From Corynebacterium mustelae (GTDB lineage Bacteria; Actinomycetota; Actinomycetes; Mycobacteriales; Mycobacteriaceae): a stretch of 64,000 bases of DNA. The position numbers and the translations under genes were made by a program. Position 1 is the first letter of the stretch. Each line of letters starts with the position of its first letter. Of this stretch, positions 36,371 through 45,218 are shown one piece after another. The stretch is taken from the NCBI RefSeq assembly GCF_001020985.1, contig NZ_CP011542.1, positions 3,327,555 to 3,391,554 of the forward strand. Direction: 5' to 3'. The notes under the pieces were generated by a model that was not told where the DNA came from, made no database searches, and was given only the letters and a program-made list of their open reading frames with translations.

Positions 36371-37823
36371 TAACAATGTTTCACGTGAAACATCGGTACT
36401 ACCGACAGTCCTTGAGAAGATCGTCGACAAGCGTCGCACCGATATACCGCGCATAGGTGCACGAATCGCCCATGTGGACGTTAATTCTTTAGCAGAATCA
36501 ACACGCAGTCTCTATGCCAACCTTAAACAGGCAGGGCGTGGGGGAGCGGCATACATCATGGAGTGCAAGAAGGCGTCACCTTCCTTAGGTCTAATTCGCC
36601 AACACTTCAATCCTGGAGACATTGCCCGGGTGTATAGTCGTTACGCCGCAGGAATCTCGGTGCTGTGCGAACCAGAGTTCTTTGAAGGCGACTATGACCA
36701 CTTGCAGGCGGTGGCCGCCACCACCCATCTGCCGGTTTTGTGTAAAGATTTTATAATCGATCCGGTACAAATACATGCCGCACGCTATTTTGGCGCGGAC
36801 GCCATCCTTTTAATGCTAAGTGTGCTTTCCGATGAGGAATACCAAACACTGTCGCAATTGGCCGCACGCTTCAACATGGATGTACTAACCGAAGTCATCG
36901 ATGAGGCTGAAGTAGCGCGAGCGATCCGCCTGGGGGCACGCATCTTTGGAATTAACCACCGCAATCTCCACGACCTCAGCATCGACCTCAGTCGGTCGGA
37001 GAAGCTATCAGCATTACTTCCCGAGGATGCTGTTGTGATCGCAGAATCCGGCATTCGAGATAACGCAACCGTTCGTAGGTTAAGCGCACATTGCAATGGT
37101 TTTCTGGTCGGCTCTCAGCTCACCAGCCAGCCAGACATCGACAAGGCCGCCCGAATGCTTGTGTACGGCCCCAATAAGGTCTGTGGCCTAACCACCACCA
37201 CAGCCGCACAAGCTGCTCGCGCTGTCGGTGCAACCTATGGCGGATTGATCTTTGAGGAAACATCACCGCGTAATGTTTCACGTGAAACATCGGAAAAAAT
37301 CATTGCGGCAGAACCTAATCTAGATTACGTTGCCGTTTCCCGCCGTACTACTGGTTGGCAAGAACTGATCCAACCGGGCATCACGGCCGTGCAGATACAT
37401 AGCCCGTATCAAGGATCGATAGACAGCGAACTAGCGCTAATTGCGCGGATACGACAAGAAATTCCAGCCGATATCGCTATCTGGCGCGCAATATCCATGA
37501 CCGAACCATACGGGCCAGAATGGGCACTTGCCCTGAGTGAGGCTACGGATATGCTGGTACTTGATTCAGGTAGCGGTGGCACCGGAACCCGCTTTGATTG
37601 GTCTGTTATACCTGAAAAAGTGAAATCCTCATCGCTCATCGCAGGCGGGATTTCACCAACCAACACCAACGCCGCCCTGACTACTGGCTGCGCTGGTCTA
37701 GACATCAATTCCGGAGTTGAATATGGCAGCGTCAATACCAAGCAGTGGCATGGTGTTAAGGACACAGCTGCTTTAAACCGAGCCTTTTCCACCATCCGAA
37801 CCTTTCAATTCAATACTCACTAG
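36357..37823 (+). CDS. trpCF: Bifunctional indole-3-glycerol-phosphate synthase / phosphoribosylanthranilate isomerase
   Basis: A two-domain cytoplasmic enzyme. Residues about 15-265 are the IGPS barrel ([45 protein letters not shown]-type [14 protein letters not shown]). Residues 265-488 are the PRAI barrel (NKVCGLTT with catalytic Cys, then the catalytic Asp in [17 protein letters not shown], then IAGGISPTN). I place the start at ATG 36357 with GAGG nine bases upstream rather than the frame's first ATG 36342. Two parS sites lie inside it, both read as NVSRET: one in the N-terminal extension (residues 7-12), one in the PRAI SPRxVS loop. The fusion is normal for corynebacteria. Confidence 0.93.
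   Translation: MELPNNNVSRETSVLPTVLEKIVDKRRTDIPRIGARIAHVDVNSLAESTRSLYANLKQAGRGGAAYIMECKKASPSLGLIRQHFNPGDIARVYSRYAAGISVLCEPEFFEGDYDHLQAVAATTHLPVLCKDFIIDPVQIHAARYFGADAILLMLSVLSDEEYQTLSQLAARFNMDVLTEVIDEAEVARAIRLGARIFGINHRNLHDLSIDLSRSEKLSALLPEDAVVIAESGIRDNATVRRLSAHCNGFLVGSQLTSQPDIDKAARMLVYGPNKVCGLTTTTAAQAARAVGATYGGLIFEETSPRNVSRETSEKIIAAEPNLDYVAVSRRTTGWQELIQPGITAVQIHSPYQGSIDSELALIARIRQEIPADIAIWRAISMTEPYGPEWALALSEATDMLVLDSGSGGTGTRFDWSVIPEKVKSSSLIAGGISPTNTNAALTTGCAGLDINSGVEYGSVNTKQWHGVKDTAALNRAFSTIRTFQFNTH
36377..36392. promoter_or_regulatory. parS site 3, inside trpCF (N-terminal extension)
   Basis: TGTTTCACGTGAAACA at codons 7-12 of trpCF, giving part of NVSRET. The encoded residues precede the conserved VLEKI start of the IGPS fold, so the protein tolerates the site. 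Confidence 0.9.
37274..37289. promoter_or_regulatory. parS site 4, inside trpCF (PRAI domain)
   Basis: TGTTTCACGTGAAACA in frame, again read NVSRET within [17 protein letters not shown] enzymes often have SPRxVS at this loop, so the parS sequence coincides with a natural protein motif. Confidence 0.9.
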
Positions 37824-37836
37824 AAAGAGTTTTTTC

Positions 37837-39087
37837 ATGAACCAACCACCAAAAAGCGCCGGTGGCGCGACTATTCTACCCGCCTATTTTGGTGAATTTG
37901 GCGGCCAATACGTTCCAGAATCGCTCATCCCGGCACTCGACCAATTAGAGCAAGCATTCGTGGACGCAATGGCCGACCCGAGCTTTAAAGCGGAGTTATC
38001 CGATTACCTCCGCGATTATTTGGGTCGGCCTACCCCCATCACCGAATGCCTTCACCTTCCCACGGAAGGAAAGGGGAGGGGATATGCACGGATTTTTTTG
38101 AAGCGGGAAGATCTAGTGCATGGTGGCGCACATAAAACTAATCAGGTTATCGGTCAGGCACTGTTAGCTAAGCGCATGGGCAAGACCCGTATTATCGCGG
38201 AAACCGGTGCCGGACAACATGGCACCGCAACTGCACTCGCCTGCGCGCTACTGGGTTTGGATTGCGTGATTTACATGGGTGCAAAAGACGTCGAACGGCA
38301 ACAACCGAATGTGTATCGTATGCAGCTCATGGGTGCTACGGTAGTACCGGTTGATTCCGGCTCAGGGACCCTAAAGGATGCGGTCAATGAAGCACTACGG
38401 GATTGGACGGCTACATTCCACGAGTCTCATTATCTGCTAGGCACTGCGGCTGGTCCACACCCATTTCCCACAATCGTTAAAGAGTTCCACCGGGTCATCT
38501 CCGAAGAGGCCAAGCTGCAAATGCGGGAGCGCATTGGTGGCCTTCCGGACGTTGTTGTCGCGTGCGTCGGTGGCGGTTCTAATGCCATTGGCATGTTTGC
38601 CGAGTTTATCGACGAACCCGAGGTCGAGTTAATCGGCACCGAGCCAGGTGGGTACGGTGTAGATTCTGGACATCACGGCGCAACCATTTGCAACGGGCAG
38701 ATTGGAATTCTTCACGGCGCACGCAGCTATCTTATGCGCGATAGTGAAGGTCAGGTGGAAGAATCCTATTCCATCTCAGCAGGTCTTGATTACCCGGGCG
38801 TTGGTCCAGAGCATGCGTATTTAGCCAGCACCGGTCGTGCTTCGTATGTGCCGATCACCGATGCTGAAGCGTTGCAAGCATTTCAACTATTAGCGCGCCA
38901 TGAGGGAATTATTCCAGCGTTAGAATCTTCCCACGCGTTGGCCTACGCTTTACGACGAGCAGAAGAAGCTGAAGCAAACGGTCAACATCTCACGATTCTC
39001 GTTTCTCTATCCGGCCGAGGCGATAAGGATGTTGACCACATTCGTCGCACACTTACCACGCATCCAGAGCTTGCATTAAAGGATTAG
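37837..39087 (+). CDS. trpB: Tryptophan synthase beta chain (canonical copy)
   Basis: PLP-dependent beta subunit, 416 residues, joining indole from TrpA with serine. The PLP Lys is K100 in [49 protein letters not shown] and SGRGDKD are all standard. It lies 13 bases after trpCF and four bases before trpA, the usual BA pair, so this is the partner of TrpA. ATG 37837 has an AAAGAG site. Compared with the first gene of the operon it keeps the canonical HKTNQ and lacks the C-terminal extension. Confidence 0.95.
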   Translation: MNQPPKSAGGATILPAYFGEFGGQYVPESLIPALDQLEQAFVDAMADPSFKAELSDYLRDYLGRPTPITECLHLPTEGKGRGYARIFLKREDLVHGGAHKTNQVIGQALLAKRMGKTRIIAETGAGQHGTATALACALLGLDCVIYMGAKDVERQQPNVYRMQLMGATVVPVDSGSGTLKDAVNEALRDWTATFHESHYLLGTAAGPHPFPTIVKEFHRVISEEAKLQMRERIGGLPDVVVACVGGGSNAIGMFAEFIDEPEVELIGTEPGGYGVDSGHHGATICNGQIGILHGARSYLMRDSEGQVEESYSISAGLDYPGVGPEHAYLASTGRASYVPITDAEALQAFQLLARHEGIIPALESSHALAYALRRAEEAEANGQHLTILVSLSGRGDKDVDHIRRTLTTHPELALKD

Positions 39088-39091
39088 ACCC

Positions 39092-39943
39092 ATGATTTCT
39101 TCAATAACCGACCGCTACCACAGCATGTTCGAACGTCTTGCCTCCAATCAGGAGGGCGCATTTGTTCCGTTTATCATGTTGGGCGATCCAACCCCGGAAG
39201 TTTCGATGGAAATCGTACGAACCGTGATAGCCGCTGGAGCGGACGCCTTAGAGCTAGGGGTGCCATTTTCCGACCCAGTAGCTGACGGCCCAACAATCCA
39301 ACGTTCCCATATTCGGGCACTTGCCAACGGCGCAACGATAGAATCCGCCATTGACCTTATCGGACGCATTCGCTCAGAATTCCCAGATGTACCTATTGGC
39401 CTATTGATCTACGGAAATGTCCCTTTCAGCCGAGGGCTCGACCGCTTCTATCAAGAATTCGCTGCGGCGGGAGCGGATAGCATTTTAATTCCTGATGTCC
39501 CCGTTAGGGAGGGCAGGCCCTTTATCGCGGCAGCCGAACAGGCTGGCATCTTCCCGATTTTCATAGCACCTGCCCAGGCGGCGGAACAGACTTTGGCTGG
39601 TGTTGCGGCTCATTCCAAAGGCTACATTTACGCAATTTCCAGGGATGGTGTTACCGGCACAGAACGAGAATCCTCTACTACCGGACTATCCGACGTAGTA
39701 GCTAATATCAGCAAATATGGGGGTGCGCCAGTGTTGCTCGGTTTTGGTATTTCCACACCGCAACACGTTACAGATGCCATCACATCCGGCGCCGCCGGAG
39801 CGATTACCGGCTCCGCCATTACCGCCATCATTGAAAAACACTGCGCTACTGACTCTACTGGAAGAGTAGTCATCAACGATCATGGAACCATGCTTCAGGA
39901 GCTTCATAATTTCGTCAGCACAATGAAGGCCGCCACCCGCTAA
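39092..39943 (+). CDS. trpA: Tryptophan synthase alpha chain
   Basis: Cleaves indole-3-glycerol phosphate to indole and glyceraldehyde-3-phosphate, 283 residues. Catalytic Glu in DALELGVPFSDPVADGPTIQ (about residue 50) and Asp in the same block; FIMLGDPTPEVS, IPDVPVREG and GFGISTPQHV complete the alpha-subunit pattern. It is the last gene of the operon, four bases after trpB. A parS-centred palindrome followed by a T-rich run lies 26 bases after its stop and may end transcription. Confidence 0.95.
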   Translation: MISSITDRYHSMFERLASNQEGAFVPFIMLGDPTPEVSMEIVRTVIAAGADALELGVPFSDPVADGPTIQRSHIRALANGATIESAIDLIGRIRSEFPDVPIGLLIYGNVPFSRGLDRFYQEFAAAGADSILIPDVPVREGRPFIAAAEQAGIFPIFIAPAQAAEQTLAGVAAHSKGYIYAISRDGVTGTERESSTTGLSDVVANISKYGGAPVLLGFGISTPQHVTDAITSGAAGAITGSAITAIIEKHCATDSTGRVVINDHGTMLQELHNFVSTMKAATR

Positions 39944-39963
39944 AAGTTCCACAATATTTTCAA

Positions 39964-39989
39964 GGTGATGTTTCACGTGAAACATCACC
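39964..39989. promoter_or_regulatory. parS site 5 in a 26-bp palindrome, possible trp operon terminator
   Basis: TGTTTCACGTGAAACA at 39969-39984, extended by GGTGA and TCACC arms to a perfect 26-bp palindrome. TTATTCTTTTTAG follows within ten bases. So one element can be both ParB site and terminator hairpin for the trp operon. The palindrome is seen; both roles are inferred. Confidence 0.85.
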
Positions 39990-40107
39990 CATTATTCTTT
40001 TTAGAAAAAGTCACAGTGACGAAATTAATCCGCCTGCAAAAGTAGGGCTCATATCTTAGGAAAATAATCAAATTCCACTCCAGCTATAAAGGTGCCATAC
40101 TAGAAAC

Positions 40108-40494
40108 ATGACCGATCACGATGCAACGTCATGCAGTCGCCGAATGTTTCTTATTGGTACGGCAACCACTTTCGCCGGAGCAGTGTTAGCGGCGTGCAGT
40201 AGCAGAGCGGATAAAATTTCAGTCACTGCCACTGACGTACCGGTGGGAAGCGCGGTTATTGATGGTGACATTATCATCGCCCAACCCGTAGCAGGGGAGT
40301 ACAAAGCATACTCCAGTATCTGCCCACACCAAGGATATCCCATCACTCAGGTGACCGGCAGTGCCGTTCGATGCACCCGACACGGTTCCACCTTCGATAT
40401 CGTCGACGGTTCCGTAATCGATGGGCCCAGTCGAGACGGACTCAGGCCTCGAAAAGTCACATTGGAAGGGGAAACCTTTAACGTGGCAGAATAG
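40108..40494 (+). CDS. Rieske [2Fe-2S] lipoprotein, Tat-exported
   Basis: Small exported iron-sulfur protein of 128 residues. The leader SRRMFLIGTATTFAGAVLAAC combines a twin-arginine motif with a lipobox (LAAC), so it should be folded in the cytoplasm, exported by Tat and lipid-anchored. The cluster ligands are CPHQG (about 72) and CTRHG (about 90), the Rieske spacing. Partners are not evident: it stands alone between the trp operon and a convergent oxidoreductase. It may donate electrons outside the membrane, but the acceptor is unknown. ATG 40108 has no strong ribosome site. The gene ends four bases before parS site 6. Confidence 0.88.
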   Translation: MTDHDATSCSRRMFLIGTATTFAGAVLAACSSRADKISVTATDVPVGSAVIDGDIIIAQPVAGEYKAYSSICPHQGYPITQVTGSAVRCTRHGSTFDIVDGSVIDGPSRDGLRPRKVTLEGETFNVAE

Positions 40495-40522
40495 GAATGT
40501 TTCACGTGAAACATTCCTATTC
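40489..40522. promoter_or_regulatory. parS site 6 in a 34-bp palindrome between convergent genes
   Basis: TGTTTCACGTGAAACA at 40498-40513, extended by GAATAGGAA on the left and its complement on the right to 34 perfect bases. It fills the gap between the Rieske gene and the oxidoreductase gene and may terminate both. Confidence 0.88.
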
Positions 40523-40523
40523 A

Positions 40524-41636
40524 TCACCCCCACATGCCACGATGATAACTTTCCGGCACGGGCCATTCCCCTTCAGCCAACCCTAGTAACCGGGCTGCCC
40601 GCAAGGGCCACGCCGGGTCAAATAATGCGGCACGGCCAATATCCACTGCATCAGCTTTAGCGTCGAAAAGCACGCGCTGCGCTAATACTGGATCGCCGAG
40701 TTGTCCCACCGCCACCACCGGAATGTCAGCGCCTTGGCGCACCGCCTCCGCAAACGGCACCTGATACCCAGGGCCAGAGACGATCGGTGCCGGAACCAAA
40801 CCACCACTCGAAACATCGACTATATCTACGCCACGATCGCGGAGAATTCTTGCCAACGCAACGCTTTCTTGAATTGTCCATGAGGTTAAACCTGGGGCGT
40901 CTTCTAACCAATCCGTAGCCGAAATTCGTAGGAATAGTGGTGCCGTATCAGAAATAACAGACCGGACTGCGTCGACAACCTCAATCAGCAACCGGATCCG
41001 ATTTTCAAAGCTTCCACCATAGTTATCTGTCCGGCGGTTGGAAACAGGGGAGAGGAATTGATGCAATAGGTACCCATGTGCCGCGTGGATTTCTACCGTA
41101 TCAAAACCAACCGTCATAGCTCGCCGCGCCGCGGCCGCAAAGTCGGCTACAACGCCCTTGATCTCTTTAACAGTAAGTTCCTCAGGTGGGGCTAGCCCCG
41201 GGAACGGCTCTGCGCTTGGTGCCACAGTAACCCAGCCGCCATCATCAACCGGGATCGACCCGGACTCGAAACCGGGAAGTCCTGGATATGTCGCCGCTTT
41301 TCGGCCAGCATGGATCAACTGCACCCCCATCGCTGCACCTTGGGCATGACAAAAATCAACGATTGGACGCCATGCCGAAGCTTGTTCATCATTCCACAAC
41401 CCAACACATTGATTAGAGATTCGACCGTTCGGAGAAATTGCGGCAGCTTCCACCATGATCAAGCCGAAACCACCTGCAGCGCGGGCACCATAATGCACGA
41501 GATGCCAATCGGTTGGCATTCCGTCTAACCCTGTCGCTTGATACTGGCACATAGGTGGAAGAAAAATACGATTGCGAATATCAAGTCCACGCAGCGTTAT
41601 TGGCGTGAAAAGAGGAGACTGCTTAGTTGTACTCAT
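40524..41636 (-). CDS. NADH:flavin oxidoreductase, old-yellow-enzyme family
   Basis: FMN-dependent ene-reductase of 370 residues, cytoplasmic. It resembles the YqjM group: NRIFLPPMCQYQATGLDGMPTDWHLVHYGARAAGG at the N-terminus includes the flavin-contacting Cys/Tyr pair. The substrate-binding His pair region is EIHAAHGYLLHQFLSPVSNRRTD, and the C-terminal VAVGQLGDPVLAQRVL binds the FMN phosphate. It likely reduces activated C=C bonds or nitro compounds with NADPH. It is convergent with the Rieske gene and divergent from the BASS transporter. Family certain, physiological substrate unknown. Confidence 0.9.
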   Translation of the reverse strand: MSTTKQSPLFTPITLRGLDIRNRIFLPPMCQYQATGLDGMPTDWHLVHYGARAAGGFGLIMVEAAAISPNGRISNQCVGLWNDEQASAWRPIVDFCHAQGAAMGVQLIHAGRKAATYPGLPGFESGSIPVDDGGWVTVAPSAEPFPGLAPPEELTVKEIKGVVADFAAAARRAMTVGFDTVEIHAAHGYLLHQFLSPVSNRRTDNYGGSFENRIRLLIEVVDAVRSVISDTAPLFLRISATDWLEDAPGLTSWTIQESVALARILRDRGVDIVDVSSGGLVPAPIVSGPGYQVPFAEAVRQGADIPVVAVGQLGDPVLAQRVLFDAKADAVDIGRAALFDPAWPLRAARLLGLAEGEWPVPESYHRGMWG

Positions 41637-41692
41637 GCTTCAACGCTACCCGTATTACACACCGCGTGCTGGCAACTTCTACACTTAGGGGT

Positions 41693-42661
41693 ATGCGGAG
41701 TTGGTTAGCGAAACTTGATCCCCTGATTGTTCTTATTATCCTCGCGGTAATCATCGCCATCATAGCGCCAGCCGGCGGATGGTTTGCAGTCTGGTTTGGC
41801 TATGCCACAAAGATTGCGATCGCAGTGCTGTTTTTTCTCTATGGCGCGCGCTTATCCACCGCCCAAGCGCTCGATGGTGTTAAGCATTGGCGCCTGCACT
41901 CTACTATCGTTGCCTTTACATTTTTAGTATTCCCTGTGATTGGCATTGCACTTCGACCGCTGGGGATGCACCTAAATCCAGAGCTCTATCTGGGAGTTTT
42001 ATATCTGACGCTGGTGCCATCAACAGTGCAGTCTTCGGTGGCTTTTACATCGATCGCTAAAGGCAACGTCGCAGGTGCGATCGTGAGTGCGTCGTTAAGC
42101 AATGTGCTTGGGGTAGTACTCACCCCGGTCTTAGTCATGCTGACGATGAACGCCGCACTTCTGGGCGGTGACGGTGTTCAGATTGATACCCAAGTGTTTA
42201 TGGATATTGCCATACAATTACTGCTGCCGTTTATTCTTGGGCAGTTATGTCGACCCTGGCTTGCGCAGTTTGCAGCGCGAAACGCAACCAAAGTTGTTGA
42301 TCGTGGTTCGATCGCGATGGTGGTATATGCGGCGTTCTCGGCAGGCGTGGTATCCGGAGTGTGGCAGAAGGTGGGCCCGATCGAGATAATCAGCTTGGTA
42401 CTGTTTTCAGTAGCCTTAGTTGCGGCAATGCTATGGCTTTCCCGCTGGGTCGCCCAAAAACTTGGGTTTACCGAAGCCGATATCAAAGCAATCCAATTCT
42501 GCGGTTCTAAAAAATCGCTTGCCACTGGGTTACCGATGGCGGCGGTTATTTTTGGCGGCGGAAATATCGGCATCCTTATTGTTCCGCTGATGATTTTCCA
42601 TCAGGTGCAATTGATGATGTGTTCCTGGCTGGCAAGCCGGTATGCACGCAGTGCTGGTTAG
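41693..42661 (+). CDS. Bile acid:sodium symporter family protein (YfeH-like)
   Basis: Membrane transporter of 322 residues with about nine to ten hydrophobic helices covering most of the protein. I start it at ATG 41693 (MRSWLAKLDPLIVL) with TTAGGGG upstream; the frame itself opens at 41627 but overlaps the divergent oxidoreductase gene. The sequence FLYGARLSTAQALDGVKHWR and QSSVAFTSIAKGNVAGAIVS fits the SBF-like branch that includes YfeH, whose substrate is unknown. Near the C-terminus FCGSKKSLATGLPMAAVIF is a conserved family block. It is followed 17 bases later by the small DUF6881-like gene. Confidence 0.85.
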   Translation: MRSWLAKLDPLIVLIILAVIIAIIAPAGGWFAVWFGYATKIAIAVLFFLYGARLSTAQALDGVKHWRLHSTIVAFTFLVFPVIGIALRPLGMHLNPELYLGVLYLTLVPSTVQSSVAFTSIAKGNVAGAIVSASLSNVLGVVLTPVLVMLTMNAALLGGDGVQIDTQVFMDIAIQLLLPFILGQLCRPWLAQFAARNATKVVDRGSIAMVVYAAFSAGVVSGVWQKVGPIEIISLVLFSVALVAAMLWLSRWVAQKLGFTEADIKAIQFCGSKKSLATGLPMAAVIFGGGNIGILIVPLMIFHQVQLMMCSWLASRYARSAG

Positions 42662-42678
42662 ACTATAAGCTGAGATAC

Positions 42679-42987
42679 ATGACTATTTTTATCCGATTAG
42701 ACATGACAATCCCCGGAGCGGGTAGCACCACACACATTGCTGAATTAGAAGAAATCGATAGCTCTAGCTGCAGAATGCTGCGCATTATTGAATTAGATCC
42801 GCATGGAGTGATTCATGGGGGCGCTGCCAGTGGGGTAGTGGCTGGGCTCGCCGCACCACCCCAAGATATAGTTCCACACCCACGAAACTATGGAGATTTC
42901 CCAGATATTACGACCACTGAAATTTCCGAGACGGATTTTAATGCGTTATGGGCCGAAACCCTAGCGAAATTTCCAGAATTAAACTAA
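42679..42987 (+). CDS. Small protein, DUF6881-like
   Basis: Protein of 102 residues from ATG 42679; the frame opens earlier at 42619, but that would read inside the transporter gene. Blocks AELEEIDSSSCRMLRIIELDPHG and ISETDFNALWAETLAKFPEL resemble the DUF6881 pattern (acidic N-terminal strand, Arg-rich strand, C-terminal EFExLW). Such small domains often belong to immunity proteins, but no toxin neighbour is seen here. No signal peptide. The family match is from memory and weak. Confidence 0.55.
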   Translation: MTIFIRLDMTIPGAGSTTHIAELEEIDSSSCRMLRIIELDPHGVIHGGAASGVVAGLAAPPQDIVPHPRNYGDFPDITTTEISETDFNALWAETLAKFPELN

Positions 42988-43026
42988 AAGTGGGGCGTTT
43001 CACGTGAAACGCCCCACTTTTAGTTT
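42981..43026. terminator. 46-bp perfect palindrome: parS site 7 and terminator
   Basis: The core CGTTTCACGTGAAACG (42996-43011) is parS with its outer pair changed from T:A to C:G. GTGGGGC/GCCCCAC arms and A/T tails extend it to 46 perfect bases. It lies between the convergent DUF6881-like and algH genes and overlaps the last codon(s) of both. GC-rich stem plus A-run/T-run make a strong bidirectional terminator; the parS core may also bind ParB. Confidence 0.85.
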
Positions 43027-43625
43027 TCTCCGAGTTCTGCCGGGAATGTGGCAAACAACGGAAGTGGCATTGCTTGTCGACGCATCACGTCGCCCCAAAT
43101 ATCAACGTTACCTGCAGCAATGACGTCCGAAGGCAAGCATGGAGCCACAAACCATTCACCACGCTCAATTTCCGCAGCCAATTGCCCCGGCGCCCATTCC
43201 GAATATCCAATAAACATTCGCATCCCACTAAGGTCAGGTTTTACCTCAGCTGGATCGGATGTTAAATCAACCAAAGCAATTCGATTAGCTAGCCGATTAA
43301 AGTGCGCTCGACTAACCAGATCAACCTCCGGCTTGGTCACCGCAACCCCGACCGCAGACTGATGGGCAAGCGGACCACCCAGATACATCGCTTGTGGCTT
43401 GGAAACACATTCAGCCCATTCCGGAAGAACATTAGCTACAGCAATATCTGTTCGATAAGCCAAATTGACGCCAAATGTAGTTGTATGATCGTGCTCAATC
43501 AACATGATGACCGAGCGAGCAAATTCTTCTGACTGCATCCCAGGGGCAGCCACAAGCAGCATTCCCGGTGCAGGCTCAGCACGTTCCATCCCATTAAACA
43601 GACGATCTGAGTATACTTCAGACAT
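43020..43625 (-). CDS. AlgH/YqgE family protein
   Basis: Cytoplasmic protein of 201 residues of the DUF179 family. Recognised from PGMLLVAAPGMQSEEFARSVIMLIEHD, then MYLGGPLAHQSAVGV, and GYSEWAPGQLAAEIERGEWF. Its role in Actinobacteria is not known; the family name comes from alginate regulation in Pseudomonas. It lies 11 bases downstream of cca on the same strand and so is probably cotranscribed. Its stop lies inside the parS-type palindrome. Confidence 0.9.
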   Translation of the reverse strand: MSEVYSDRLFNGMERAEPAPGMLLVAAPGMQSEEFARSVIMLIEHDHTTTFGVNLAYRTDIAVANVLPEWAECVSKPQAMYLGGPLAHQSAVGVAVTKPEVDLVSRAHFNRLANRIALVDLTSDPAEVKPDLSGMRMFIGYSEWAPGQLAAEIERGEWFVAPCLPSDVIAAGNVDIWGDVMRRQAMPLPLFATFPAELGEN

Positions 43626-43636
43626 TGATTTCCCTC

Positions 43637-45103
43637 TCAGTCGTTAGAACTAGCGTTCTGATTAGCCCACCACTCCAGGAGTTTTTGTATAGCCACATCA
43701 CGCTCCAACGGCCCGTATTCTAGCCGTAATTCTTTAAGGAACGCCCATGCCTTGCCCACTTCGGGTCCTGGTTTAAGGTTCAGAATCTGCATAATTTCGT
43801 TTCCGTCTAGGTCAGGCCGTACCCGCGCCAGATCCTCTTGCGCCGCAATATCCGCGATGCGGCTTTCTAAATGATCATAGGTACGCTGCAACCGCTCAGC
43901 TTTGCGTTTATTGCGAGTAGTGCAATCAGCGCGCACCAGTTTATGCAGTTTCGGAAGCAATTCCCCAGCATCAGTAACGTATCGTCGCACAGCAGAATCG
44001 GTCCATTGGCCTTCGCTGAAACCATGAAACCGCATGTGCAGGTAGACCAATTGGCTCACATCTTTCACCACTGCCTTTGGGTATTTAAGTGCGCGTAACC
44101 GTTTCCGCACCAACTTTGCCCCCACCACTTCGTGGTGATGAAACGTCACTTTCCCGGCCTCAGTAAATTCCCGGGTGTCAGGTTTACCAATATCGTGGGT
44201 CAATGCCGCCCACCGCAAAATCAGATCAGGTTCATCCTCCCGATCGACAGCCTGTTTGAGCACGGTGAGGGAGTGCCGATACACATCTTTATGCTGTTGA
44301 TGTTCGTCTTGAGTGAGTTTGAGAGCAGGCAACTCGGGGAAAACAAAGTCTGCCAGCCCTGTTTCAACCATGAGATCTATCCCGTCCCACGGCGCTGCAC
44401 CCAGGATGGTTTTGTCCAATTCAGCTTGGACTCGTTCCGCTGTGATGCGTTGGATATGTGGTGCTAGTTCAACCAATGCATCATATACCCGGTCTGCAAC
44501 TTTAAAACCCAATTGTGATACGAATCGAGTGGCACGTAGCATCCGTAACGGATCATCGTTAAAGCTTTGCTCTGGAGCTGCCGGGGTGTCCAAGGTCCCA
44601 GTTACCAAATCCGCCAAACCCGCCACCGGATCGAAAAACTCCATGGTGCCATCGGGCAGGATTTCAATAGCCATCGCATTAACTCGGAAATCCCGCCGAA
44701 TCAGGTCCCCCGCCAAGGTGTCGCCAAACTGGACTTGTGGGTTGCGGGAATCGCCGTCATATACATCGGAGCGGAATGTAGTAATTTCGATTTGTTGGCC
44801 TGCCATTTCAGCTGACACGGTGCCAAACACAATGCCAGTGTCCCAGACTGCATCTGCGCAGCCCTCCAAAATTTTCAAAACTACATCTGGCCTGGCGTCG
44901 GTAGTGAAATCTAAATCGTGACCTAAGCTTCCAAGCAAGGCATCCCGCACCGATCCGCCCACGAGATAAAGCTTGTGTCCCTGGTTATGAAACAACTCGG
45001 CCAATGGTGCCACCACAGGCATGAGCGGCTGCAGCGCAGTCTGAGCCTGTGCCAACGCCTCTTTAGGGGTACGGACGGAAAGAGTTTCGATGTGTTCAGT
45101 CAC
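43637..45103 (-). CDS. cca: CCA tRNA nucleotidyltransferase
   Basis: Adds or repairs the 3' CCA end of tRNAs; 488 residues from GTG 45103 (VTEHIETLSVRTPKEAL). The frame opens further up at 45187, but those residues are unlike the family. The catalytic block LYLVGGSVRDALLGSLGHDLDFTTDA contains the GG and DxD metal residues, followed by RRDFRVNAMAIE and the neck DPLRMLRATRF. A C-terminal HD domain is visible (LRWAALTHDIGKPDT, then HHEVVGAKLVRKR). It is divergent from the NUDIX gene, as in other corynebacteria near the origin. Firm. Confidence 0.93.
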   Translation of the reverse strand: MTEHIETLSVRTPKEALAQAQTALQPLMPVVAPLAELFHNQGHKLYLVGGSVRDALLGSLGHDLDFTTDARPDVVLKILEGCADAVWDTGIVFGTVSAEMAGQQIEITTFRSDVYDGDSRNPQVQFGDTLAGDLIRRDFRVNAMAIEILPDGTMEFFDPVAGLADLVTGTLDTPAAPEQSFNDDPLRMLRATRFVSQLGFKVADRVYDALVELAPHIQRITAERVQAELDKTILGAAPWDGIDLMVETGLADFVFPELPALKLTQDEHQQHKDVYRHSLTVLKQAVDREDEPDLILRWAALTHDIGKPDTREFTEAGKVTFHHHEVVGAKLVRKRLRALKYPKAVVKDVSQLVYLHMRFHGFSEGQWTDSAVRRYVTDAGELLPKLHKLVRADCTTRNKRKAERLQRTYDHLESRIADIAAQEDLARVRPDLDGNEIMQILNLKPGPEVGKAWAFLKELRLEYGPLERDVAIQKLLEWWANQNASSND

Positions 45104-45218
45104 AGGGCATGATTCTACCCGCCGGCACGCGCTATCATTGAATACTTCGTAGAGGAACTTTGGGCACACCTGCTGCAAATGCCCCAACTAATACAGCTTT
45201 AAGGTTACGATCACTAGG

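Noticed and set aside
44313..44921. 202-codon plus-strand frame inside cca
   Set aside because: Antisense to the catalytic core of cca; composition typical of a shadow frame.
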